Assembly: GCF_008642295.1 (NCBI RefSeq)
Contig: NZ_CP029190.1
Span: forward strand, 7,051,501 to 7,115,500
Origin: Streptomyces venezuelae
Lineage (GTDB): Bacteria > Actinomycetota > Actinomycetes > Streptomycetales > Streptomycetaceae
Length of the DNA stretch: 64,000 nt
Reading direction: 5' to 3'
Within the stretch, counting starts at the first letter, position 1. Each line of letters begins with the position of its first letter. Shown in pieces: positions 41,357 to 49,382 of the stretch. The notes under the pieces were generated by a model that worked only from the letters and a program-made list of their open reading frames with translations, ran no database searches and was not told the DNA's origin. Made by a program: the position numbers and the translations under genes.

Positions 41357-42178
41357 ATGTGCCGAGTCGTCGACCTCCAGCAGGCGGTCCTCGCCAAGAA
41401 CGACGCCACCGCGCACGCGCTGCGCGCCGGACTGGCGGCCCGGGGCACCACGGTGGTCAATCTGCTCTCCAGCCCCGGCAGCGGGAAGACGGCCCTGCTG
41501 GAGAGCGAACTGCTCCTCGCGCGGGAGCGGGGTGTGCCGGTCGCCGCCCTCACCGCCGACCTCGCCACGGAGAACGACGCCACCCGGCTCGCCCGCTCCG
41601 GCGTTCCGGTCAAGCAGGTCCTCACCGACGGACTGTGCCACCTGGAGGCCGGGATGCTGGGCCGCCACCTGGAAGGATGGCTCCCGGCGGACACCCGGCT
41701 GCTGTTCGTGGAAAACGTCGGAAACCTCGTCTGCCCCGCCTCCTACGACCTCGGTGAAACCCTGCGGGTCGTGCTCGCCTCGGTCACCGAGGGGGAGGAC
41801 AAGCCCCTGAAGTACCCGACGGCCTTCGGTCTCGCCCAGCTGGTGCTGGTCACCAAGACCGATATCGCCGAGGCCGTCGGGTTCGACGAGGCGGCGTTCC
41901 GGGCGCATGTCGAACAGGTCAACCCCGGGGTGGAGGTGGTGCTGACCTCCGCGCGCCGGGGTGAGGGCACAGGTGTGCTCCTCGACCGTGCGACGGCGGT
42001 CGCAGCCGGCGGCCCGGTGCACCAACCGGTCATGGCCCGCCATCACCACGACCACCACACCCACACCCACACCCACGATCACGATCACGAACACGATCAC
42101 GCCGACCACCACGCCCACGACCACGACCACCACACCCTGGAGCAGGTCGCGGCACCCGGCCACGGGCCCCGCGCGTGA
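41357..42178 (+). CDS. hypB: hydrogenase nickel incorporation GTPase HypB
   Basis: This 273-residue SIMIBI GTPase has the P-loop SSPGSGKT (38-45), DLATENDATR, ENVGNLVCPASYDLGE and the TKTD guanine motif. It drives nickel transfer with HypA. The N-terminus MCRVVD lacks both the CxxCGC high-affinity site and the usual N-terminal His cluster. Instead a His-rich stretch lies near the C-terminus (about residues 229-259, 18 of 31 are His). The tail probably stores or buffers nickel. Its stop overlaps hypF by 4 bases. Confidence 0.95.
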   Translation: MCRVVDLQQAVLAKNDATAHALRAGLAARGTTVVNLLSSPGSGKTALLESELLLARERGVPVAALTADLATENDATRLARSGVPVKQVLTDGLCHLEAGMLGRHLEGWLPADTRLLFVENVGNLVCPASYDLGETLRVVLASVTEGEDKPLKYPTAFGLAQLVLVTKTDIAEAVGFDEAAFRAHVEQVNPGVEVVLTSARRGEGTGVLLDRATAVAAGGPVHQPVMARHHHDHHTHTHTHDHDHEHDHADHHAHDHDHHTLEQVAAPGHGPRA

Positions 42179-44628
42179 CCACTCGCCCTCCCGGCACCCT
42201 CGCACCCGATACGCACCGACGCCGCCGCCGGATCACCGTACGGGGCGTCGTCCAGGGCGTCGGCTTCCGGCCGTTCCTGTACACCCTCGCCACCGCCATG
42301 GACCTGTCCGGGCACGTGACCAACACCGGTGACGGCGTCCTCGTCGAGGTCGAGGGCGAAGCGTCCGCAGTGGCGCTGTTCTGCGACCGGATCGCCACCG
42401 AGGCACCGCCCCTGGCCGTCGTGGAGTCCGTCGACCACCGGGAGGTCCCCGCCGCCGGCTCAAGCGGCTTCGCCATCACCGCCTCCCGTACGGAGGGGCC
42501 CGCCCGTACCCTGGTCTCCCCGGACACGGCCACCTGCGCCGCCTGCCTCGCCGAACTGGCCGACCCGGCGGACCGGCGCCACCGCCACCCCTTCATCACC
42601 TGCACCCACTGCGGCCCGCGCTTCACCATCACCACCGGCCTGCCGTACGACCGCTCCCGGACCACCATGGCCGGCTTCCCGATGTGCCCCGACTGCGCCC
42701 GGGAGTACGCCGATCCGGCCGACCGGCGCTTCCACGCACAGCCCGTCGCCTGTCACGCCTGCGGCCCCCGCCTCCGGCTGCTGCGCCCGGAGCCGGGCGG
42801 GCGGTCGGGCGGGCCGTCGGGCGGGCAGTCGGGTGGGCCGCCCGTCGAAGCCGTCGGCGTGGACCCGGTCGCCGAAGCCCGGAGGCTTCTCTCCGCCGGC
42901 GCGATCCTCGCCGTCAAGGGCCTGGGCGGCTACCACCTGGCCTGCGATGCCACCCACACCGAAGCCGTCGCCCTGCTGCGCCGCCGCAAGGCCCGTGGCG
43001 ACAAACCGTTCGCACTGATGGCCCGCTCGGTCTCCGACATCGAACACCTTGTGCACCTCGGCCCGGAGGAACGCGCCCTGCTCACCGGGGGAGCGCGGCC
43101 CGTCGTCCTGCTCCGCCGCCGCGCCGCCACCCCGCAGGAACAGCAGGGCCCCCTCCCCACGGAGGCCGTCGCACCGGGCAGCCCCGACCTGGGCGTGATG
43201 CTCCCGTACACGCCCCTGCACCATCTGCTCCTCGGCCTCCCAGGCGACCCACCGGGACCCCGCCTGCTCGTCATGACCAGCGGAAACACCGCCGGCGAAC
43301 CCATCGTCACCGACGATGGCGAGGCGCTGGAACGGCTGGCCCACCTGGCCGACGCCTGGCTCACCCACGACCGCCCGATCCATGTGCCCTGCGACGACTC
43401 CGTGGTGCGGGTGTGCGGCGGGGAACCGATGACCGTACGCCGTGCCCGCGGCTACGCCCCCCTGCCGATCACCCTGCCGCTGCCGGTCCGCCGCCCGGCC
43501 CTCGCCGTGGGCGGGGACCTGAAGAACACGTTCTGCCTCGCCGAAGGGCGCCGCGCCTGGCTGTCGGCGCACATCGGAGACATGGACGACCTCGCCACGC
43601 AGTACGCCTTCGAGCGCGCCGAGCGGCACCTGGAGACCATCACAGGGGTGGCTCCGGAGGTCCTGGCCGCCGACCGGCATCCCGGGTACCGCTCCGGGCA
43701 GTGGGCCGAACGGCACGCGGCCGGCCGGCCGGTCGAGCGGGTCCAGCACCATCACGCCCATGTCGCCGCTGCGATGGCCGAACACGGGGCGGACGGCAGC
43801 CGGCCGGTGATCGGCATCGCCTTCGACGGCACCGGATACGGCGACGACGGGGCGGTCTGGGGCGGAGAGATCCTGCTCGCGGACTACGCCGGGTACCTGC
43901 GCTTCGCCCACCTCGCCTATGTCCCCCTGCCCGGCGGCGACGCCGCCGTGCACCGCCCCTACCGCATGGCGCTGGCGCACCTGCGCGCGGCCGGCCTCGG
44001 ATGGCCCGACGGCCTGCCCTGCGTGGCGGCCTGCCCGCCGGAGGAACGACGCGTACTCGCACGGCAGTTGGACACCGGGCTGAACTGCGTGCCCACCTCC
44101 AGCATGGGCCGGCTGTTCGATGCCGTGTCCTCCCTCGCCGGGGTGTGCCACCGGTCGCGGTACGAGGCGCAGGCGGCCATCGAGCTGGAGGCCGCAGCGC
44201 TGTCCGCCCCCGCCGCGGCGGCGAACGCGCCCGGCGCCGGCTATGCCTTCGCGGTCTCCGCCGCCGATCCGGACTCCCGGGACCCGCTGACCGCGGACCC
44301 CGCGCCGGTCCTGGCCGCCGCCGCGGCGGACGTACGTACCGGTACGCCGCCGGCGGTCGTCGCGGCCCGCTTCCACGCCGCGGTCACCGGCCTCGTCCAC
44401 CGCCTCTGCGTCCTGGCGCGGGAGCGGCACGGACCGGACACCGTGGCCCTGACCGGCGGGGTGTTCGCGAACGTGCTGCTCTCCGAGGCGTGCACCGACG
44501 TACTGCGCCGGGACGGTTTCACGGTGCTGCGCCACCACCGGGTGCCCCCGAACGACGGGGGCCTGGCCCTGGGCCAACTGATGATCGCCGCATCCGCGAC
44601 CGGATCCGCATGCCGGACGGCCGACTAG
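42175..44628 (+). CDS. hypF: carbamoyltransferase HypF
   Basis: This 817-residue protein has all HypF modules: an acylphosphatase domain (VRGVVQGVGFRPFL, about residues 18-105), two Cys4-type zinc fingers (CAACLAEL and CTHCGPRF; CPDCAREY and CHACGPRL), a YrdC-like domain and a Kae1-like C-terminal domain (about 430-810) with HHHAHVAAAMAEHG. It makes carbamoyl-adenylate from carbamoyl phosphate for HypE. A Gly/Ser-rich insert (GGRSGGPSGG, residues about 207-222) sits between the zinc fingers and YrdC. It overlaps hypB by 4 bases. Confidence 0.96.
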   Translation: MTTRPPGTLAPDTHRRRRRITVRGVVQGVGFRPFLYTLATAMDLSGHVTNTGDGVLVEVEGEASAVALFCDRIATEAPPLAVVESVDHREVPAAGSSGFAITASRTEGPARTLVSPDTATCAACLAELADPADRRHRHPFITCTHCGPRFTITTGLPYDRSRTTMAGFPMCPDCAREYADPADRRFHAQPVACHACGPRLRLLRPEPGGRSGGPSGGQSGGPPVEAVGVDPVAEARRLLSAGAILAVKGLGGYHLACDATHTEAVALLRRRKARGDKPFALMARSVSDIEHLVHLGPEERALLTGGARPVVLLRRRAATPQEQQGPLPTEAVAPGSPDLGVMLPYTPLHHLLLGLPGDPPGPRLLVMTSGNTAGEPIVTDDGEALERLAHLADAWLTHDRPIHVPCDDSVVRVCGGEPMTVRRARGYAPLPITLPLPVRRPALAVGGDLKNTFCLAEGRRAWLSAHIGDMDDLATQYAFERAERHLETITGVAPEVLAADRHPGYRSGQWAERHAAGRPVERVQHHHAHVAAAMAEHGADGSRPVIGIAFDGTGYGDDGAVWGGEILLADYAGYLRFAHLAYVPLPGGDAAVHRPYRMALAHLRAAGLGWPDGLPCVAACPPEERRVLARQLDTGLNCVPTSSMGRLFDAVSSLAGVCHRSRYEAQAAIELEAAALSAPAAAANAPGAGYAFAVSAADPDSRDPLTADPAPVLAAAAADVRTGTPPAVVAARFHAAVTGLVHRLCVLARERHGPDTVALTGGVFANVLLSEACTDVLRRDGFTVLRHHRVPPNDGGLALGQLMIAASATGSACRTAD

Positions 44629-44641
44629 CGAGGAGACCCCC

Positions 44642-44962
44642 ATGTGCCTGGCGGTACCGGGAAAAGTGCTGGACATCGAGGAACGGGACGGCACCCGCAT
44701 GGCCACCGTCGACTTCGGCGGTGTGGTCAAGGACGTGTGCCTGGAGTACCTGCCGGACCTCCAGGTCGGCGAATACGCCATCGTCCACGTGGGGTTCGCC
44801 CTCCAGCGCCTGGACGAACAGTCGGCGAAGCAGACGCTCGACCTCTTCGCCACCCTCGGGCTGCTGCAGGAGGAATTCGGCGACCCGTGGGAAGCGGCCA
44901 CGGGTGCGGGCGGACCGCAGTGGTCCGAGAGCAACGAGGCGGCGCAGGAGGCCAAGCGGTGA
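44642..44962 (+). CDS. hypC: hydrogenase assembly chaperone HypC
   Basis: This 106-residue chaperone begins MCLAVPGKV, with the essential Cys2 that carries the Fe(CN)2CO unit with Hyp[41 protein letters not shown] is the standard barrel. A C-terminal extension of about 25 residues is polar and probably disordered. GAGGAG precedes the ATG. It overlaps hypD by 4 bases (GTGA). Confidence 0.96.
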   Translation: MCLAVPGKVLDIEERDGTRMATVDFGGVVKDVCLEYLPDLQVGEYAIVHVGFALQRLDEQSAKQTLDLFATLGLLQEEFGDPWEAATGAGGPQWSESNEAAQEAKR

Positions 44963-46101
44963 AGTACATCGACGAATTCCAGAACCCCGAACTGGCCCGG
45001 CGCCTGCTGGACGACATCCACGCCACCGTCACCAGGCCGTGGGCCCTGATGGAGGTGTGCGGAGGACAGACGCACACGATCATCCGGCACGGCATCGACC
45101 AACTGCTGCCGGACGCCGTGGAACTGATCCACGGTCCGGGCTGCCCGGTGTGCGTCACCCCGCTGGAACTCATCGACAAGGCCCTGGAGATCGCCTCCCG
45201 GCCCGAGGTGATCTTCTGCTCCTTCGGCGATATGCTCCGGGTCCCCGGCACCGGGCGGGACCTGTTCCGGGTCCGCGGCGAAGGCGGTGACGTACGGGTG
45301 GTCTACTCCCCGCTCGACGCCCTGCGGATCGCCCGGGAGAACCCCGACCGCGAGGTGGTGTTCTTCGGCATCGGCTTCGAAACCACCGCACCCCCCAATG
45401 CCATGACGGTCCATCAGGCCCGTCGCCTCGGCATCCGCAACTTCAGCCTGCTGGTGTCCCACGTCCGGGTCCCCCCGGCGATCGAGGCGATCATGCAGTC
45501 CCCCGACTGCCGGGTCCAGGCCTTCCTCGCGGCCGGACACGTCTGCAGTGTCATGGGCACCGGCGAATACCCGGCGCTGGCCGAGCGGTACCGGGTCCCC
45601 GTCGTGGTCACGGGATTCGAGCCGCTGGACATCCTGGAAGGCGTACGGCGGACCGTGCTGCAACTGGAGCGCGGCGAGCACCGGGTGGAGAACGCCTATC
45701 CGCGCGCAGTCCGGCCGGAGGGCAATCCCACCGCCCTCGCCATGCTGGAGGACGTCTTCGAGGTCACCGACCGGGCCTGGCGCGGCATCGGGGTCATCCC
45801 CGCCAGCGGCTGGCGGCTGTCGCCCCGCTACCGGGAGTACGACGCCGAACACCGCTTCGCCGTGACCGGGATCAAGACCCGCGAGCCCGCCGCCTGCCGC
45901 AGCGGCGAGGTCCTGCAAGGCCTGCTGAAGCCGAACGAGTGCGAGGCGTTCGGCACCACCTGCACCCCCCGCAATCCGCTCGGGGCCACGATGGTCTCCA
46001 GCGAGGGCGCCTGTGCCGCGTACTACCTCTACCGGCGCCTCGAACCCGCCACCGCACCCCCGGCAACCCTGGAATCCCTGGAGGCGAGCCCCGTTGCCTG
46101 A
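44959..46101 (+). CDS. hypD: hydrogenase iron-cofactor scaffold HypD
   Basis: This 380-residue protein has the catalytic Cys motifs MEVCGGQTH (C34) and GPGCPVC (C62, C65), then the cluster-binding Cys near the end ([40 protein letters not shown]). It holds the nascent Fe(CN)2CO group together with HypC. The GTG start overlaps the hypC stop by 4 bases. It overlaps hypE by 8 bases. Confidence 0.96.
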   Translation: MKYIDEFQNPELARRLLDDIHATVTRPWALMEVCGGQTHTIIRHGIDQLLPDAVELIHGPGCPVCVTPLELIDKALEIASRPEVIFCSFGDMLRVPGTGRDLFRVRGEGGDVRVVYSPLDALRIARENPDREVVFFGIGFETTAPPNAMTVHQARRLGIRNFSLLVSHVRVPPAIEAIMQSPDCRVQAFLAAGHVCSVMGTGEYPALAERYRVPVVVTGFEPLDILEGVRRTVLQLERGEHRVENAYPRAVRPEGNPTALAMLEDVFEVTDRAWRGIGVIPASGWRLSPRYREYDAEHRFAVTGIKTREPAACRSGEVLQGLLKPNECEAFGTTCTPRNPLGATMVSSEGACAAYYLYRRLEPATAPPATLESLEASPVA

Positions 46102-47167
46102 GTCCACCCAGCTCCGCACCCCGGACCTCACGGCATGGTCCTGCCCGGTACCGCTGCGCGACCACCCCAGGGTGGTCATGGGGCACGGCGGCGGCGGCAC
46201 GCTTTCCGCCGAACTCGTCCAGCACGTCTTCGCACCGGCCTTCGGCGGCGAGGCGCTCGCCCAGCTCGGCGATTCCGCCGCCGTTTCGGTGGGCGGTGCC
46301 CGACTGGCCTTCTCCACCGACTCGTTCGTCGTCCGGCCGCTCTTCTTCCCCGGCGGCAGCATCGGCGATCTCGCGGTCAACGGCACCGTGAACGATCTGG
46401 CCATGAGCGGCGCCCGCGCCGCCTACCTGTCGAGCGCCTTCATCCTGGAGGAGGGCGTCGAGGTCGAGGTGGTCGCCCGGGTCGCCGAGGCCATGGGTGC
46501 CGCGGCGCGCACCGCGGGCGTCGAAGTGGCCACCGGGGACACCAAGGTGGTCGAATCCGGCCACGGGGACGGCATCTTCATCACCACCTCGGGGATCGGG
46601 CTCATCCCCGCGGGGGTCGATCTGAGGCCGCAGCGGGTCCGGCCCGGGGATGTGGTGATCGTCAGCGGGGAGATCGGCCTGCACGGGGTGGCCATCATGA
46701 GCGTGCGCGAGGGGCTGGAATTCGGGGTCGAGATCGAAAGCGACTGCGCGGCACTGGGCGGACTCGTCGAATCCATGCTCGCGGTCACCCCGGACCTCCA
46801 TGTCCTCCGTGACCCGACCCGGGGCGGCCTGGCCGCCTCCCTCAACGAGATCGCCGCGGCCTCCGGCACCGGGGTGGTGATCCAGGAGCGCACCGTGCCG
46901 GTCCCTGCGGCCGTGGCCAACGCCTGCGCCATCCTCGGTCTGGACCCGCTGTACGTGGCCAACGAGGGCAAACTCGTCGCCTTCGTCCCCCGCGAGCACG
47001 CGGACGCCGTCCTGGACGCCATGCGCGCCCACCCCCTGGGTGCGGCGGCAGCGGTGATCGGCGAGGCGGTGGAGGCCCACCCGGGCATGGTGGTCGCCCG
47101 TACCGCCCTCGGCGGTACCCGGGTGGTCGACCTGCCGCTCGGCGAACAACTGCCCCGTATCTGCTGA
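46094..47167 (+). CDS. hypE: carbamoyl dehydratase HypE
   Basis: This 357-residue PurM-like ATPase begins near the conserved [16 protein letters not shown] and ends in PRIC, the invariant C-terminal Cys that is carbamoylated by HypF and dehydrated to thiocyanate, the cyanide source for iron. The [29 protein letters not shown] segment is diagnostic. No ATG or GTG fits the N-terminus; a TTG at 46094 inside the hypD end is the best start. It is the last gene of the block. Confidence 0.94.
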   Translation: MPESTQLRTPDLTAWSCPVPLRDHPRVVMGHGGGGTLSAELVQHVFAPAFGGEALAQLGDSAAVSVGGARLAFSTDSFVVRPLFFPGGSIGDLAVNGTVNDLAMSGARAAYLSSAFILEEGVEVEVVARVAEAMGAAARTAGVEVATGDTKVVESGHGDGIFITTSGIGLIPAGVDLRPQRVRPGDVVIVSGEIGLHGVAIMSVREGLEFGVEIESDCAALGGLVESMLAVTPDLHVLRDPTRGGLAASLNEIAAASGTGVVIQERTVPVPAAVANACAILGLDPLYVANEGKLVAFVPREHADAVLDAMRAHPLGAAAAVIGEAVEAHPGMVVARTALGGTRVVDLPLGEQLPRIC

Positions 47168-47358
47168 CATGCGGCACGGTGCATCCGGTGTCATAGTGGT
47201 GATCGGGTGCGGGTGCCCGGGGGTGTGTGAGCGACCGAGCCAAAGAGCTTCAACGGGGCCCGCCCGGCGAATCCCCGTTCGCCACGGTTTCCGAACGCCT
47301 ACCGGCATGCCGCGGATGCGACTGCGCCGCCGCGGCCTGCCGAGGGAAGGGGAAGCTC

Positions 47359-47961
47359 ATGAGGAGGAAGATCCTGTCGACCGCGGTGGCGACGGCCGTG
47401 GCGTGCAGCGGGTGGACCGCCGTCAGCATGTCGACGGCGGACGCGGCCGATGCGGCGGACGGGGCGGCGCGAGCCGTACCCAGTGTCACCTGCATGTTGT
47501 CGGAAGGCCCCAATAATCGCTTCGGGGTGTCGGGCGACGGATTCAGGCCGGGTGAACGGATTCGTGTACAGAACTCGAGCGGCACCACGGTGCGGACCAC
47601 CACGGCGATCACCGGAGGCTTCTTCGAGGTCACGGGACTGCCCAACGACACCTACACCGCCGTGGGCAGGAGGTCCGGCAGAGCGGTCTGCCCCAAGTTC
47701 GTCACGGACGAGGAAGCCGCGATCAAGTGCACCGTGACCAAGGGGCCGGGACAGACCTTCGGCGTGTCCGGCAGGGGCTTCCCCGAGGCCGAGACGGTCA
47801 CCCTGAAGAACTCCCAGGGCGCCACCGTGGGCACGTTCCTGACGATCAAGGACGGCTTCTTCGAGTTCACCGGGGTACCCAACGACACGTACACCGTCAC
47901 CTCGAAGTTCGCCAAGGTGACCTGCCCCAAGGCTGCCGCCACCCCTGAAGGCGAGGGCTGA
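47359..47961 (+). CDS. secreted two-repeat beta-domain protein
   Basis: This 200-residue protein has a signal peptide (LSTAVATAVACSGWTAVSM, cleavage near ADA) and two tandem domains of about 65 residues. Each has Cys near both ends: VTCMLSEGPNNRFGVSGDGF...GFFEVTGLPNDTYT and IKCTVTKGPGQTFGVSGRGF...GFFEFTGVPNDTYT. This looks like an internal duplication of an Ig-like fold with one disulfide each. The function is unknown. GAGGGAAGGGGAAG precedes the ATG at 47359. A strong hairpin follows the stop. Confidence 0.72.
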   Translation: MRRKILSTAVATAVACSGWTAVSMSTADAADAADGAARAVPSVTCMLSEGPNNRFGVSGDGFRPGERIRVQNSSGTTVRTTTAITGGFFEVTGLPNDTYTAVGRRSGRAVCPKFVTDEEAAIKCTVTKGPGQTFGVSGRGFPEAETVTLKNSQGATVGTFLTIKDGFFEFTGVPNDTYTVTSKFAKVTCPKAAATPEGEG

Positions 47962-47975
47962 ACCGGAGTTGGACC

Positions 47976-48007
47976 GGAGGGCCGGCCGCACCCGCGGCCG
48001 GCCCTCC
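47976..48007. terminator. bidirectional strong hairpin between convergent genes
   Basis: A perfect 14-bp stem runs from 47976-47989 (starting GGAGGGCC) to 47994-48007 with a 4-base loop, 14 bases after one stop and 4 bases from the stop of the convergent gene. It can serve both genes. Confidence 0.8.
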
Positions 48008-48011
48008 ACCG

Positions 48012-48695
48012 TTATCCGTTGTGCTGCCGGCGCACCATCTCGGAGATCCAGACGGGTGCGAACGGTGAGGTGCAACCCGGCGGAGTCGGGTAGTCCTTGA
48101 GCACCTCAAGGCGCTCACCGATGCCGATCGCACGGGCGCGGTGTTCGGCATGCTCGATGCCGATCTGAGCCAGACAGTGGTTCATCGCCCACTGCAGGCG
48201 GTCCGGGGAGTCCTTCATCTCCGCCTCGATGATGTCGAGCAGTCCGTCGAGGTCGAGGCCCTCGGGCCGCTTCGCCACGCGTTCGGTGGTCAGCGCCCAG
48301 CCGGCACTGGCGACCACCGGATCCGGATCGGCGAACCACGCCAGGCGCAGCTCTTCCGCGTGCGGGCTCTTCTTCACCACGTAGTTCACGAGCCAGTCGT
48401 GCACCTTGGGTGTGCGCGCCTCGCGGAGCATGACGTCCAGCTCGTCCCGCTCGAAGGCCTTCGGGCGGCAGATCAGGATCGCCAGCAGTTTGGCCGCGGA
48501 GTCATCCGTCTCCCAGAGCCGGAGCGCGAGGTCCTGCTGGGTCTTCAGCCGCTTCGCGAGTGCGCGCAGCTTGCCGAGGTTCACACCGTGGTCGTCACCG
48601 TGTTTCTCGTTCACCTTGCGCGTCTTCGGGTCCTCGAGCTCAGCCAGCTCGGCCATGACCTGGGTCATGACCTCGGCCAACGCCGTCTCGGCCAC
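48012..48695 (-). CDS. AlkD-like DNA alkylation repair (HEAT-repeat) protein
   Basis: This 227-residue helical protein has AlkD-type HEAT repeats: LGKLRALAKRLKTQQDLALRLWETDDSAAKLLAILICRP, then KSPHAEELRLAWFADPDPVVASAGWALTTERVA and MNHCLAQIGIEHAEHRARAIGIGERL. Related proteins excise alkylated bases or scaffold on DNA; catalytic residues cannot be verified here. The GTG start follows AGGAGGTG. It is divergent from a small membrane protein across a 35-bp palindrome. Confidence 0.75.
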   Translation of the reverse strand: MAETALAEVMTQVMAELAELEDPKTRKVNEKHGDDHGVNLGKLRALAKRLKTQQDLALRLWETDDSAAKLLAILICRPKAFERDELDVMLREARTPKVHDWLVNYVVKKSPHAEELRLAWFADPDPVVASAGWALTTERVAKRPEGLDLDGLLDIIEAEMKDSPDRLQWAMNHCLAQIGIEHAEHRARAIGIGERLEVLKDYPTPPGCTSPFAPVWISEMVRRQHNG

Positions 48696-48756
48696 CGCAC
48701 CTCCTGTCCGTTGCGTACGGGATTCAGCCTACGACGGAAGCAGTGCAGCCAGCCTG

Positions 48757-48791
48757 AGGCCACCACTTGCACAATGTGCAAGTGGTGGCCT
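48757..48791. promoter_or_regulatory. 35-bp perfect palindrome between divergent genes
   Basis: The left arm is AGGCCACCACTTGCACA (48757-48773), a single A at 48774, then its exact complement to 48791. Inside, TTGCAC can act as -35 and TACCGT (48792-48797) as -10 with an 18-bp gap for the rightward gene. A related AGTGCAAGT half-site occurs at about 48820-48828. A dimeric regulator such as TetR, GntR or LacI would fit. Confidence 0.65.
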
Positions 48792-48855
48792 ACCGTACTC
48801 GAAGACCAAGGGTTGAACTTAGTGCAAGTACCGCCCGGAACCGAAGGATGCCCTC

Positions 48856-49368
48856 ATGACGCTCGCCGCAGTCCTCCAACTCCTCCTCTCCGCAACCTTC
48901 TTCGTCATTCCGGTCGCCGTCTGGTACACCGGCGGCCGGGCCCAGCTCAGCGCCGAAGCCGAGATGCGGCGGCAGGGCCACGGGCCCGAAGTGCTCGCCC
49001 GGCATGGCATCGCGTTCCGCGAGAAGACCTGGGAGCTCGTGTTCGCCCTCGGTGTCGGCGCCACCCTCGGAGTCCTCGGCGGGCTCAACCTCGCCGGCCA
49101 CGACACGGGCCGGCTGCTGTCCTGGATCATCGAGCCGCTTGTGCTGCTCGTCGTCGGCTTCATCACCACCGGCCAGGTCTTCGCCGCCGCCTACACCCGG
49201 GCCGCCTTCGCCAAGTCAGAGGACCCGGCGGTGCGGGCCGTCGACGCCCCGGCCCTGATCGCCGCCGCGAACTCCGGCTTCCCCTCCTGGCTGAGGCCCC
49301 TGGTCCTCGCCCGTTTCGGCCTCGCCACGGTCGGTTCGGCCCTCGTCCTGGTCCTGCTCGCCCTCTGA
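48856..49368 (+). CDS. small membrane protein, hypothetical
   Basis: This 170-residue protein has about four membrane segments (LQLLLSATFFVIPVAVWY, LVFALGVGATLGVLGGLNL, IIEPLVLLVVGFITTG, LARFGLATVGSALVLVLLAL). I do not recognise the family. A long soluble loop between segments 1 and 2 has many charged residues. It lies downstream of the palindrome and may be regulated by whatever binds there. It is convergent with the DNA ligase gene, 15 bases apart. Confidence 0.65.
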   Translation: MTLAAVLQLLLSATFFVIPVAVWYTGGRAQLSAEAEMRRQGHGPEVLARHGIAFREKTWELVFALGVGATLGVLGGLNLAGHDTGRLLSWIIEPLVLLVVGFITTGQVFAAAYTRAAFAKSEDPAVRAVDAPALIAAANSGFPSWLRPLVLARFGLATVGSALVLVLLAL

Positions 49369-49382
49369 CCGTGCTTGCGGGA

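Noticed and set aside
42030..42140. Repeat array or CRISPR-like pattern in the CAC-rich stretch
   Set aside because: It is in frame within hypB and encodes its His-rich tail; there are no spacers.
42460..46404. Very long open frame antisense to hypF, hypC, hypD and hypE
   Set aside because: It lies opposite certain hyp genes, has no family motif and a composition typical of the complement of high-GC coding DNA.
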